The notes beneath the pieces are model-generated. The model ran no database searches and was not told where the DNA came from. It worked only from the letters and a program-made list of their open reading frames with translations. Positions 26,701 through 39,189 of a stretch of 64,000 nucleotides of DNA are shown here, in pieces. Position 1 is the stretch's first letter, and each line of letters opens with the position of its first letter. The translations under genes were made by a program, and so were the position numbers. Where the stretch lies: the NCBI GenBank assembly GCA_032622095.1, contig CP136063.1:26724987-26788986 (forward strand). The letters run 5' to 3'. Source of the stretch: Siphonodentalium dalli (taxonomy: Eukaryota; Mollusca; Scaphopoda; Gadilida; Siphonodentaliidae).

Positions 26701-29700
26701 ATCAACAAGTAAAATTACTATAATCAACAAGTAAAATTACTGTAATCAACAAGTAAACTTACTATCATCAACAAGTAAGATTACTATAATCAACAAGTAA
26801 AATCACAATCATCAACAAGTAAAATTACTGTCATCAACAAGTAAAATTACTATCATCAACAAGTAAAATTACTGTCATCAACAAGTAAAATTACTATAAT
26901 CAACAAGTAAAATTACTATCATCAACAAGTAAAATTACTGTCATCAACAAGTAAAATTACTATCATCAACAAGTAAAATTACTGTCATCAACAAGTAAAA
27001 TTACTATAATCAACAAGTAAAATTACTATCATCAACAAGTAAAATTACTGTCATCAACAAGTAAAATTACTATCATCAACAAGTAAAATTACTGTCATCA
27101 ACAAGTAAAATTACTATCATCAACAAGTAAAATTACTATAATCAACAAGTAAAATTACTATGATCAACAAGTAAAATTACTGTCATCAACAAGTAAAATT
27201 ACTATAATCACAAGTAAAATTACTATAATCAACAAGTAAAATTACTATCATCAACAAGTAAAATTACTATAATCAACAAGTAAAATTACTGTAATCAACA
27301 AGTAAACTTACTATCATCAACAAGTAAAATTACTATAATCAACAAGTAAAATTACTATCATCAACAAGTAAAATTACTGTCATCAACAAGTAAAATTACT
27401 ATCATCAACAAGTAAAATTACTGTCATCAACAAGTAAAATTACTATAATCAACAAGTAAAATTACTATCATCAACAAGTAAAATTACTGTCATCAACAAG
27501 TAAAATTACTATCATCAACAAGTAATATTACTATAATCAACAAGTAAAATTACTATAATCAACAAGTAAACATTACTATAATCAACAAGTAAAATTACTG
27601 TCATCAACAAGTAAAATTACTGTCATCAACAAGTAAAATTACTATCATCAACAAGTAAAATTACTGTCATCAACAAGTAAAATTACTATCATCAACAAGT
27701 AAAATTACTATAATCAACAAGTAAAATTACTATGATCAACAAGTAAAATTACTGTCATCAACAAGTAAAATTACTATAATCAACAAGTAAAAATTACTAT
27801 AATCAACAAGTAAAATTACTATCATCAACAAGTAAAATTACTGTCATCAACAAGTAAAATTACTATCATCAACAAGTAAAATTACTATAATCAACAAGTA
27901 AAATTACTGTCATCAACAAGTAAAATTACTATCATCAACAAGTAAAATTACTATCACCAACAAGTAAAATTACTATAATCAACAAGTAAAATTACTATAA
28001 TCAACAAGTAAAATTACTATCATCAACAAGTAAAATTACTATAATCAACAAGTAAAATTACTGTCATCAACAAGTAAAATTACTATCATCAACAAGTAAA
28101 ATTACTATCACCAACAAGTAAAATTACTGTCATCAACAAGTAAAATTACTATCATCAACAAGTAAAATTACTATCATCAACAAGTAAAATTACTATAATC
28201 AACAAGTAAAATTACTATCATCAACAAGTAAAATTACTGTCATCAACAAGTAAAATTACTATCATCAACAAGTAAAATTACTGTCATCAGCAAGTAAAAT
28301 TACTATAATCAACAAGTAAAATTACTGTAATCAACAAATAAAATTACTATCATCAACAAGTAAAATTACTATAATCAACAAGTAAAATTACTATCATCAA
28401 CAAGTAAAATTACTGTCATCAACAAGTAAAATTACTGTAATCAACAAGTAAACTTACTATCATCAACAAGTAAAATACTATAATCAACAAGTAAAATTAC
28501 TATCATCAACAAGTAAAATTACTGTCATCAACAAGTAAAATTACTGTCATCAACAAGTAAAATTACTGTAATCAACAAGTAAAATTACTATCATCAACAA
28601 GTAAATTACTATAATCAACAAGTAAAATTACTATCATCAACAAGTAAAATTACTATAATCAACAAGTAAAATTACTATCATCAACAAGTAAAATTACTGT
28701 CATCAACAAGTAAAATTACTATCATCAACAAGTAAAATTACTGTCATCAACAAGTAAAATTACTATCATCAACAAGTAAAATTACTGTCATCAACAAGTA
28801 AAATTACTATAATCAACAAGTAAAATTACTGTAATCAACAAGTAAACTTACTATCATCAACAAGTAAGATTACTATAATCAACAAGTAAAATCACAATCA
28901 TCAACAAGTAAAATTACTGTCATCAACAAGTAAAATTACTATCATCAACAAGTAAAATTACTGTCATCAACAAGTAAAATTACTATAATGCAACAAGTAA
29001 AATTACTATCATCAACAAGTAAAATTACTGTCATCAACAAGTAAAATTACTATCATCAACAAGTAAAATTACTGTCATCAACAAGTAAAATTACTATAAT
29101 CAACAAGTAAAATTACTATCATCAACAAGTAAAATTACTGTCATCAACAAGTAAAATTACTATCATCAACAAGTAAAATTACTGTCATCAACAAGTAAAA
29201 TTACTATCATCAACAAGTAAAATTACTATAATCAACAAGTAAAAATTACTATGATCAACAAGTAAAAATTACTGTCATCAACAAGTAAAATTACTATAAT
29301 CAACAAGTAAAATTACTATAATCAACAAGTAAAATTACTATCATCAACAAGTAAAATTACTATAATCAACAAGTAAAATTACTGTAATCAACAAGTAAAC
29401 TTACTATCATCAACAAGTAAAATTACTATAATCAACAAGTAAAATTACTATCATCAACAAGTAAAATTACTGTCATCAACAAGTAAAATTACTATCATCA
29501 ACAAGTAAAATTACTGTCATCAACAAGTAAAATTACTATAATCAACAAGTAAAATTACTATCATCAACAAGTAAAATTACTGTCATCAACAAGTAAAATT
29601 ACTATCATCAACAAGTAATATTACTATAATCAACAAGTAAAATTACTATAATCAACAAGTAAAATTACTATAATCAACAAGTAAAATTACTGTCATCAAC

Positions 29701-32166
29701 AAGTAAAATTACTATCATCAACAAGTAAAATTACTATAATCAACAAGTAAAATTACTATAATCAACAAGTAAAATTACTATAATCAACAAGTAAAATTAC
29801 TATCATCAACAAGTAAAATTACTATCATCAACAATTAAAATTACTATAATCAACAAGTAAAATTACTATCATCAACAAGTAAAATTACTATCATCAACAA
29901 GTAAAATTACTATAATCAACAAGTAAAATTACTGTAATCAACAAGTAAACTTACTATCATCAACAAGTAAGATTACTATAATCAACAAGTAAAATTACAA
30001 TCATCAACAAGTAAAATTACTGTCATCAACAAGTAAAATTACTATCATCAACAAGTAAAATTACTGTCATCAACAAGTAAAATTACTATAATCAACAAGT
30101 AAAATTACTATCATCAACAAATAAAATTACTGTCATCAACAAGTAAAATTACTATAATCAACAAGTAAAATTACTATCATCAACAAGTAAAATTACTGTC
30201 ATCAACAAGTAAAATTACTATCATCAACAAGTAAAATCACTATAATCAACAAGTAAAATTACTATCATCAACAAGTAAAATTACTGTCATCAACAAGTAA
30301 AATTACTATAATCAACAAGTAAAATTACTATAATCAACAAGTAAAATTACTATCATCAACAAGTAAAATTACTATCATCAACAAGTAAAATTACTATAAT
30401 CAACAAGTAAAATTACTATCATCAACAAGTAAAATTACTATCATCAACAAGTAAAATTACTATAATCAACAAGTAAAATTACTATAATCAACAAGTAAAA
30501 TTACTGTAATCAACAAGTAAAATTACTATCATCAACAAGCAAAATTACTATAATCAACAAGTAAAATTACTATAATCAACAAGTAAAATTACTGTAATCA
30601 ACAAGTAAAATTACTATCATCAACAAGTAAAATTACTATCATCAACAATTAAAATTACTATAATCAACAAGTAAAATTACTGTCATCAACAAGTAAAATT
30701 ACTATCATCAACAAGTAAAATTACTATCACCAACAAGTAAAATTACTATAATCAACAAGTAAAATTACTATAATCAACAAGTAAAATTACTATCATCAAC
30801 AAGTAAAATTACTATAATCAACAAGTAAAATTACTGTCATCAACAAGTAAAATTACTATCATCAACAAGTAAAATTACTATCACCAACAAGTAAAATTAC
30901 TGTCATCAACAAGTAAAATTACTATCATCAACAAGTAAAATTACTATCATCAACAAGTAAAATTACTATAATCAACAAGTAAAATTACTATCATCAACAA
31001 GTAAAATTACTGTCATCAACAAGTAAAATTACTATCATCAACAAGTAAAATTACTGTCATCAACAAGTAAAATTACTATAATCAACAAGTAAAATTACTG
31101 TAATCAACAAATAAAATTACTATCATCAACAAGTAAAATTACTATAATCAACAAGTAAAATTACTATCATCAACAAGTAAAATTACTGTCATCAACAAGT
31201 AAAATTACTGTAATCAACAAGTAAACTTACTATCATCAACAAGTAAAATTACTATAATCAACAAGTAAAATTACTATCATCAACAAGTAAAATTACTGTC
31301 ATCAACAAGTAAAATTACTGTCATCAACAAGTAAAATTACTGTAATCAACAAGTAAAATTACTATCATCAACAAGTAAAATTACTATAATCAACAAGTAA
31401 AATTACTATCATCAACAAGTAAAATTACTATAATCAACAAGTAAAATTACTATCATCAACAAGTAAAATTACTGTCATCAACAAGTAAAATTACTATCAT
31501 CAACAAGTAAAATTACTGTCATCAACAAGTAAAATTACTATCATCAACAAGTAAAATTACTGTCATCAACAAGTAAAATTACTATAATCAACAAGTAAAA
31601 TTACTGTAATCAACAAGTAAACTTACTATCATCAACAAGTAAGATTACTATAATCAACAAGTAAAATTACAATCATCAACAAGTAAAATTACTGTCATCA
31701 ACAAGTAAAATTACTATCATCAACAAGTAAAATTACTGTCATCAACAAGTAAAATTACTATAATCAACAAGTAAAATTACTATCATCAACAAGTAAAATT
31801 ACTGTCATCAACAAGTAAAATTACTATCATCAACAAGTAAAATTACTGTCATCAACAAGTAAAATTACTATAATCAACAAGTAAAATTACTATCATCAAC
31901 AAGTAAAATTACTGTCATCAACAAGTAAAATTACTATCATCAACAAGTAAAATTACTGTCATCAACAAGTAAAATTACTATCATCAACAAGTAAAATTAC
32001 TATAATCAACAAGTAAAATTACTATGATCAACAAGTAAAATTACTGTCATCAACAAGTTAAATTACTATAATCAACAAGTAAAATTACTATAATCAACAA
32101 GTAAAATTACTATCATCAACAAGTAAAATTACTATAATCAACAAGTAAAATTACTGTAATCAACAA

Positions 32167-34099
32167 GTAAACTTACTATCATCAACAAGTAAAATTACTA
32201 TAATCAACAAGTAAAATTACTATCATCAACAAGTAAAATTACTGTCATCAACAAGTAAAATTACTATCATCAACAAGTAAAATTACTGTCATCAACAAGT
32301 AAAATTACTATAATCAACAAGTAAAATTACTATCATCAACAAGTAAAATTACTGTCATCAACAAGTAAAATTACTATCATCAACAAGTAAAATTACTATA
32401 ATCAACAAGTAAAATTACTATAATCAACAAGTAAAATTACTATAATCAACAAGTAAAATTACTGTCATCAACAAGTAAAATTACTATCATCAACAAGTAA
32501 AATTACTATAATCAACAAGTAAAATTACTATAATCAACAAGTAAAATTACTATAATCAACAAGTAAAATTACTATCATCAACAAGTAAAATTACTATCAT
32601 CAACAATTAAAATTACTATAATCAACAAGTAAAATTACTATCATCAACAAGTAAAATTACTATCATCAACAAGTAAAATTACTATAATCAACAAGTAAAA
32701 TTACTATAATCAACAAGTAAAATTACTGTAATCAACAAGTAAAATTACTATCATCAACAAGTAAAATTACTATCATCAACAAGTAAAATTACTATAATCA
32801 ACAAGTAAAATTACTATAATCAACAAGTAAAATTACTATAATCAACAAGTAAAATTACTATCATCAACAAGTAAAATTACTATCAACAATTAAAATTACT
32901 ATAATCAACAAGTAAAATTACTGTCATCAACAAGTAAAATTACTATCATCAACAAGTAAAATTACTATCACCAACAAGTAAAATTACTATAATCAACAAG
33001 TAAAATTACTATAATCAACAAGTAAAATTACTGTAATCAACAAGTAAAATTACTATCATCAACAAGTAAAATTACTATCATCAACAAGTAAAATTACTAT
33101 AATCAACAAGTAAAATTACTGTAATCAACAAGTAAAATTACTATTATCAACAAGTAATTACTATGTAAAATTACTATCATCAACAAGTAAAATTACTATC
33201 ATCAACAATTAAAATTACTATAATCAACAAGTAAAATTACTATCATCAACAAGTAAAATTACTATCATCAACAAGTAAAATTACTATCATCAACAAGTAA
33301 AATTACTGCCATCAACAAGTAAAATTACTATTATCAACAAGTAAAATTACTATAATCAACAAGTAAAATTACTATAATCAACAAGTAAAATTACTATAAT
33401 CAACAAGTAAAATTATTGTCATCAACAAGTAAAATTACTATAATCAACAAGTAAAATTACTGTCATCAACAAGTAAAATTACTATCATCAACAAGTAAAA
33501 TTACTATCATCAACAAGTAAAATTACTATCATCAACAAGTAAAATTACTATAATCAACAAGTAAAATTACTGTCATCAACAAGTAAAATTACTATCATCA
33601 ACAAGTAAAATTACTGTCATCAACAAGTAAAATTACTATCATCAACAAGTAAAATTACTGTCATCAACAAGTAAAATTACTATAATCAGCAAGTAAAATT
33701 ACTATCATCAACAAGTAAAATTACTATCATCAACAAGTAAAATTACTATCATCAACAAGTAAAATTACTATAATCAACAATTAAAATTACTGTCATCAAC
33801 AAGTAAAATTATTGTCATCAACAAGTAAAACTACTAAAATCAACAATTAAAATTACTATAATCAACAATTAAAATTACTATGATCAACAATTAAAATTAC
33901 TAGAATCAACAAGTAAAATTACTATCATCAACAAGTAAAATTACTGTCATCAACAAGTAAAATTACTGTCATCAACAAGTAAAATAACTGTCATCAACAA
34001 GTAAAATTACTATCATCAACAAGTAAAATTACTATAATCAACAAGTAAAATTACTATAATCAACAAGTAAAATTACTATTATCAACAAGTAAAATTACT
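32167..34099. repeat. Satellite long-range block, copy 3 (marker span)
   Basis: Same markers at 33155 and 33825, both 10369 bp after copy 2. GTAAACTTAC at 32167 is shifted by a 3-bp loss in a monomer near 32881. The block ends shortly before the assembly gap. Confidence 0.9.
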
Positions 34100-34620
34100 G
34101 TAATCAACAAGTAAAATTACTATCATCAACAAGTAAAATTACTATCATCAACAAGTAAAATTACTGTCATCAACAAGTAAAATTACTATAATCAACAAGT
34201 AAAATTACTATAATCAACAAGTAAAATTACTATCATCAACAAGTAAAATTACTATCATCAACAAGTAAAATTACTATAATCAACAAGTAAAATTACTATC
34301 ATCAACAAGTAAAATTACTATCATCAACAAGTAAAATTACTATAATCAACAAGTAAAATTACTATAATCAACAAGTAAAATTACTGTAATCAACAAGTAA
34401 AATTACTATCATCAACAAGCAAAATTACTATAATCAACAAGTAAAATTACTATAATCAACAAGTAAAATTACTGTAATCAACAAGTAAAATTACTATCAT
34501 CAACAAGTAAAATTACTATCATCAACAATTAAAATTACTATAATCAACAAGTAAAATTACTGTCATCAACAAGTAAAATTACTATCATCAACAAGTAAAA
34601 TTACTATCACCAACAAGTAA

Positions 34621-34720
34621 NNNNNNNNNNNNNNNNNNNNNNNNNNNNNNNNNNNNNNNNNNNNNNNNNNNNNNNNNNNNNNNNNNNNNNNNNNNNNNNN
34701 NNNNNNNNNNNNNNNNNNNN
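34621..34720. other. Assembly gap (100 N)
   Basis: Exactly 100 N characters, the usual placeholder for a gap of unknown size. The satellite enters from the left and does not reappear on the right, so the unresolved part of the array lies here. Confidence 0.97.
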
Positions 34721-35059
34721 GGCTTCTATCGATTAATATTCATTTTATTTCGAATAGTTTCTGGTCTAAAAAGTTGTGGTTGTTTAGCTACCGAACAATA
34801 TTGGTTACTGTTAACAGAGACCAGAAATTTTATTGCGTAATTTTGTCACAAATAAACGTTAATTATACCCATTATCGCTTATAACTGCGGAATACAACAA
34901 TACAACCAATCAATCTGGGACATTTGACGTTCGGTGCGTAGTCATAGGACCAGCCTAGTGCTCTCTATGGTATCACCCGAGAGGTATGTTCTAAAAGTAG
35001 ACAAATAAACGGTCCCAACAAAATATTTGAAATAAAATCAATATTAATTGATAGAAGCC
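34721..35059. mobile_element. Short terminal-inverted-repeat element (MITE-like)
   Basis: The first 40 bases (GGCTTCTATCGATTAATATT...) match the reverse complement of 35020-35059 (GGCTTCTATCAATTAATATT...) with only a few mismatches. That gives a 339-bp element with about 40-bp inverted ends and no coding capacity. The left end coincides with the edge of the N gap, so it may be longer and target-site duplications cannot be tested. Family not recognised. Confidence 0.75.
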
Positions 35060-35236
35060 TTTCCGGACAGGGTTCTTCAGTTCATATTTATTATTTTAAC
35101 CCACGCAACTATTTAAAGAGATAATCCATCTTGAATCAGTACTGTGTATAAGCATGGAACAAATTATGTGAACATATATATGTACACTATATACATATCT
35201 TAGTGGCGGTTTTGTCATAAACAAGGTTTATACTAT

Positions 35237-35560
35237 TTAATCAATTCCGATAATTAATTTACTATGTCGATATACGCGGTATTCAATATTTCTACAAACT
35301 TCATGCAAGTTGCCACACACTACTATACAACTATATTCGCCTCCCAATTTATGGTCACATCTTGGACATATCAGATCGTTTGTGGAAATCCGCTTCAACA
35401 GTGAAGTTTCAACTGGCAGTTTGCAGTTAGCTATTCGTAGTTTCACAATTTGGAATGCCAAGTAGTGAGGAAGATCAACATTATATTGTTCTGAGGATAT
35501 TGTTGATTTGAATCTTATGTATAACATGCCTCGAATTCTCATAGTAATAACACTCAACAC
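35237..35560 (-). pseudogene. 3' end of a non-LTR retrotransposon pol gene (LINE fragment B)
   Basis: An open frame of 107 codons reads as the post-reverse-transcriptase end of an invertebrate LINE: YIRFKSTISSEQY and HYLA, then KLRIANCKLPVE, then ICPRC (C-x2-C) and GGEY in place of the usual GDE-Y/F, followed by a second Cys region and Y..YRHS.KL. Fragment A (535-1234) shares LPVE and the GDE region, so the two belong to the same or related clades. No RT catalytic motif is present upstream (35560-35900, minus), so it is a 5'-truncated copy. The initiator methionine is incidental. Confidence 0.75.
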
Positions 35561-35988
35561 AGCGGTGTGGTGATGTATCTAAATTATATTTAACCAGCAT
35601 ATTGAAATGATATTCGATCGGCTTCAATGTATTGAACCGACTTATCTACTATCTTTTTCAAGAGCTCTTTTCATGAGCAGCCATTTTGTTAGGATTGTAG
35701 TTAAATGTTCATGTCTGAATCACAATCGAAAGATGCTACAGCCAAATTATAATAGTCCATTTGTCTCGTTGGCTTTGATGGCCATAATGCATTAGTAGTT
35801 TTTAGCAATCAAAGCTGATACCATTACAATATTCGCACAAAAACAGCCATATTGTAGCTAAAAACGAATGCACAGTATTCCACTACGTTATTTGATACCT
35901 AAAACTTGTTGTTTGCTAGTGTATTCATCGAGAAATCTAAATTCTAAACATTAATGTCGAACGCAGTTTTTCGTGTTTGTTGAATTTT
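35561..35988. other. No gene recognised
   Basis: It may hold strongly decayed upstream LINE sequence for fragment B, but no motif could be read. A plus-strand open frame at 35607-35795 shows no domain. Confidence 0.35.
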
Positions 35989-36395
35989 ATGTTAGGTCAG
36001 TTGTCGACCGAATAATGTAACTTCCGGTATCCGGCCAGTGGCGGGGTTAATATATGTGGATAGGGCGAATGTGGACCTTTCGTTAGACACCAAAGGTAGC
36101 CCTCTATGCGCTGTATTCCTCGAGCTATCGGCCGTCCCACGCAATTTGAAAATCCTGTCCCGCAGTTTGTCATGCTATCCCAAACACACCCCATGTTAGG
36201 TCAGTTGTCGATCAAATAATGCAACGTCTGGTGTTTGGTTAGTGGCGGGGTTAATATGTGTGGATAGGGCGAATGTGGGCCTTTCGTTAGACACCAAAAT
36301 GAGCCCCCCTACGCCCTGTACTCCTCGAGATATCGGCCGTCCCACGCAATTTGAAATTCTGTCCCGCAGATTGTCGTTTTGTCCCATATCCCATC
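35989..36395. repeat. Tandem duplication, period 204 bp, two copies
   Basis: ATGTTAGGTCAGTTGTCGA starts at 35989 and 36193. Both copies share GTGGCGGGGTTAATAT, GTGGATAGGGCGAATGTGG, CTTTCGTTAGACACCAAA and ATCGGCCGTCCCACGCAA in order. Minus-strand open frames here encode the same repeat twice and are by-products. Confidence 0.9.
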
Positions 36396-36440
36396 CCATC
36401 CCGCAGATTGTCATGTCCCCTATTTCGAGTAACAGGAACG

Positions 36441-36900
36441 AGGAACAGAGATATAAGCTCACATTTCTCGCGTTTTGCTCTATGTAACGATACATATTAT
36501 ACATCATTCGAAAGGTTAGCATAACCCCTTCATTAATAGTGCAACATTTAGACACTAATATTGCGAACAAAGCGTACACTTGGCTAGGAACGGCGAGCGT
36601 TGAATAAGAAATTAGCTAAAAACGAAAAAATCCGAGTACCGGGAATCAGGAACAGAGATATAAGCTCACATTTCTCGCGTTTTGCGCTATGTAACGATAC
36701 ATATTATACATCATTCGAAAGGTTAGCATATCCCCTTCATTAACATTGCAACATTTAGACACTAATATTGCGAACAAAGCGTACATTTGGTCAGGAACGG
36801 CGAGCGTTGAATAAGAAATTAGCTAAAAACTGGAAACAATCCGACTAACAGGAATCAGGAACAGAGATATAAGCTCATATTTCTCGCGTTTTATGTATTG
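36441..36900. repeat. Tandem repeat, period about 208 bp, two copies plus a partial
   Basis: AGGAACAGAGATATAAGCTC starts at 36441, 36648 and 36857. Copies 1 and 2 are very similar throughout (TTTCTCGCGTTTTG, CATCATTCGAAAGGTTAGC, GGAACGGCGAGCGTTG). The third is truncated after TTTCTCGCGTTTTATG. Confidence 0.9.
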
Positions 36901-37048
36901 TTTCATAGCTTGAAGCGTGAGACATTTGAGATTTGTTCCTCATTCCTGTTACTCCAAATAGTCGCTGCTTCACCATAAGTTGTTCCTGTTCTTTAAATAA
37001 TTGTGAAGTGTGTGATTGGGAGGGGGGGGGGGTAACCCCGGGATGATC

Positions 37049-37070
37049 GAAAGGGCCAATAGGCCCTTTC
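37049..37070. repeat. Perfect 9-bp hairpin next to a poly-G run
   Basis: GAAAGGGCC and GGCCCTTTC are exact reverse complements around AATA. A poly-G run (about 37021-37032) lies just upstream. Confidence 0.65.
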
Positions 37071-37369
37071 CTTCACCCCTCATATTTTTGCCTTTATTGC
37101 GTACATAAGAAGAAAAAAGGAGCAATTTTGGACTTTTTTTGTGTTCACTTTCTTTTATCTTGTGGTGGATGCTTTGAACAGGAAACCGAGAGCTGAGCCT
37201 GTGTCTTGACATATACCGTTCCAGATTTTCTTTCGAATTTGTCTTGTCCTCGTTCCTGTTACGTACCATAATCTGTTCCTATTCCTGGTTTGAGATAACT
37301 CCGCCTACTGAATGTTCTAATTGGCTGCGCCATATATCCTATATATAGATATTTGTCCGGGGAATCTAA

Positions 37370-37840
37370 GACGGCTGGCGAAAATGTTTTCCAAAAAAAA
37401 TCAAAGCATTCGATAGCTCCCATCTAGTTGTCACCCCGAAGATCAATATGAAGTTTGGTGACTATCAGATGTACAGTTGCTAAACAATTCAGTCATGCAA
37501 AGAGTAAGATACCAAATTGCTGCCTGTGGTCATGTTTTTAACGAAATTCGGAAAAATTAGATTACTCTCACCCTGATTATCCAGAAGATCATTGTGTAAT
37601 TTGATGACGATCGGACAAGGGATGTCGTCTGTATGATCAACCAAACTATTTAGCCCTACAAATAGTAAAATTCAAGATCACAGCTGGCAGTGATGTTTTC
37701 ACAAGGAAAGTCTGAGAACAAAATATGGCTCACATCTAGTGGTGACCCAAAATATCCACATGAGAAAAAGTTCTCCAATAAAAGCTGGCTGCAGGGTGTG
37801 CCAATTGATTCAAATTTGAAATTTAGCAGGGTGTATTGCT
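37370..37840. repeat. Diverged modules, period about 155 bp
   Basis: CATCTAGT.GT(C/G)ACCC occurs near 37423 and 37733 (about 310 bp, two periods). Intermediate similar text (GAAGATCA.TGTG and AATTTGATGACGAT; TG.CATGTTTTTA versus TGATGTTTTCA) gives periods near 145-158. A further related piece (GATAGCTC.CATCT.....AGATCAATAT) lies beside the fold-back element at about 38617-38645. The plus-strand open frame 37690-38052 shows no known domain. Confidence 0.5.
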
Positions 37841-38319
37841 GGTGGACATGTTTTCCCCGCAAATTTGATAGACTGATGGACAAAACCACTGAATCCGTTG
37901 AATCAATATACATGTACACATGGATTCATTTATGTGCACTGTTATACACAGTACTGGCATATAAAGGTACTGAAAATAACTATATTACTAGTATACACAA
38001 AATAAACCATATATCATGGCTATGGGTTCTAATATCCGAACATGACAGCTGAGAACTTGATGTGAATTGAACAGTGGTTGGTCTCAAGCATATCTACCCC
38101 TCCACGTTAGAAACATGCCATTAAATGGCATAAGTATAATCTAGCTTGAGGATAGAAGTGATCCATAAACCCCCCTTAATTCAACCAGGTCCTCAAACGC
38201 GATGTATGGTCGATCACATGATGATCTAGGGCGGTAGAATTGTTGTATAAAAACAGCACAACATTTAAATATAAAATAAAATAGTGCTACATCTTATTAC
38301 AGATTATTGCCACATATAA
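37841..38319. other. Intergenic DNA, no gene recognised
   Basis: Only a 15-bp palindrome (TGCCATTAAATGGCA, near 38117) stands out. It has no domain-bearing frame. Confidence 0.35.
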
Positions 38320-38632
38320 TCAGAGAGCTAACAAATATTTTTTAAATTACATAGGAACAAAATGGTCGCCAGCGGCCATATTGCATTTACGTTATATGTT
38401 ATCGCGTCATATCGATATCTAATATTACTTAGAAATTTCACCTTTCCAGATTCATAATTGCTCCATTGACTGTTACAGTCAATGGAGCAAGTATGAATCT
38501 GGAAAGGTGAAATTTCTAAGTAATACTAGATATCGACATGACGCGATAACATATAACGTAAATGCAATATGGCCGCTGGCGACCATTGTTTTCCTATGAA
38601 ATTCAAAAAATATTTGATAGCTCTCATCTGAT
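38320..38632. mobile_element. Fold-back element, arms about 155 bp with a 1-nt centre
   Basis: The two halves, about 38320-38473 and 38475-38632, are reverse complements with few mismatches and small indels, meeting at a single T (38474) within CATTGACTGT-T-ACAGTCAATG. Outer ends read TCAGAGAGCT on the left and AGCTCTCATCTGA on the right. It has no coding capacity. Such no-loop inverted repeats are typical of fold-back or hairpin MITEs, and can also come from an inverted duplication event. The right outer flank resembles the 155-bp modules at 37.4-37.8 kb. Confidence 0.85.
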
Positions 38633-38660
38633 AGATCAATATCAAGATAAATATGAAGTT

Positions 38661-39040
38661 GTTATTTTACTGTATGTGTTTATTATCATTAAATCGAGTT
38701 ATATTCCTTAAAAAGATTCTTACCTTAATGTTTTTATGTTCACTTTATAAACTTCACTGAGTCATCTTTGTCATGTATTGAATTTGATATCTTTTGTTAA
38801 CAGTTTATAAATCATGTATGTCTCATGTTTGTTATTTTACTGTATGTGTTTATTATCATTAAATCGAGTTATATTCCTTAAAAAGATTCTTACCTTAATG
38901 TTTTTATGTTCACTTTATAAACTTCACTGAGTCATCTTTGTCATGTATTGAATTTGATATCTTTTGTTAACAGTTTATAAATCATGTATGTCTCATGTTC
39001 GTTATTATATTGTATGTGTGTATTATCATTAAATAAAGTT
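38661..39040. repeat. Nearly identical 170-bp tandem duplication plus a partial third copy
   Basis: 38661-38830 and 38831-39000 differ by a single base (last position) in 170. A third, diverged start follows at 39001. The identity suggests a very recent event or an assembly duplication. Confidence 0.93.
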
Positions 39041-39189
39041 ATGATTTAAAATAAATGTATTCACGTCCTAAACTATTATTTCACAAGAAAGCTCAAATAC
39101 CCCAAAACACAATAGTTTAGAGTCGCCAATTAGTTAATCCGATTACCTATAACACTAAGCACATAAGCCGCTTAACCTTTTAAATGGGG

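Larger units (their letters stand above)
12326..34620. repeat. 22-bp satellite array, about 1,013 assembled monomers
   Basis: Head-to-tail 22-bp monomers begin at 12326 and run without interruption to the assembly gap. A monomer begins GTAAAATTACT, has a variable trinucleotide (mostly ATA, ATC, GTC or GTA; rarely ATG, ATT), and ends ATCAACAA. Rare variants (AACAATTA joints, GTAAACTTAC, GTAAGATTAC, TTACAATC, GTCAAATTAC, AACAAATA) recur in the same order at distant sites, showing higher-order repeats. Length is 22,295 bp assembled; the right end is not reached, so the true size is unknown. Every frame is interrupted by stops, so it is non-coding. A centromeric, heterochromatic or spacer role cannot be judged from sequence alone. 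Confidence 0.98.

Noticed and set aside
12326-34620. CRISPR-like array of short regularly spaced repeats
   Set aside because: Monomers are directly head to tail with only two or three variable bases; there are no unique spacers, no cas genes, and the context is animal nuclear DNA.
12326-34620. Repetitive protein-coding exon
   Set aside because: The 22-bp period is not a multiple of three and stops occur in every frame, so no long frame exists.
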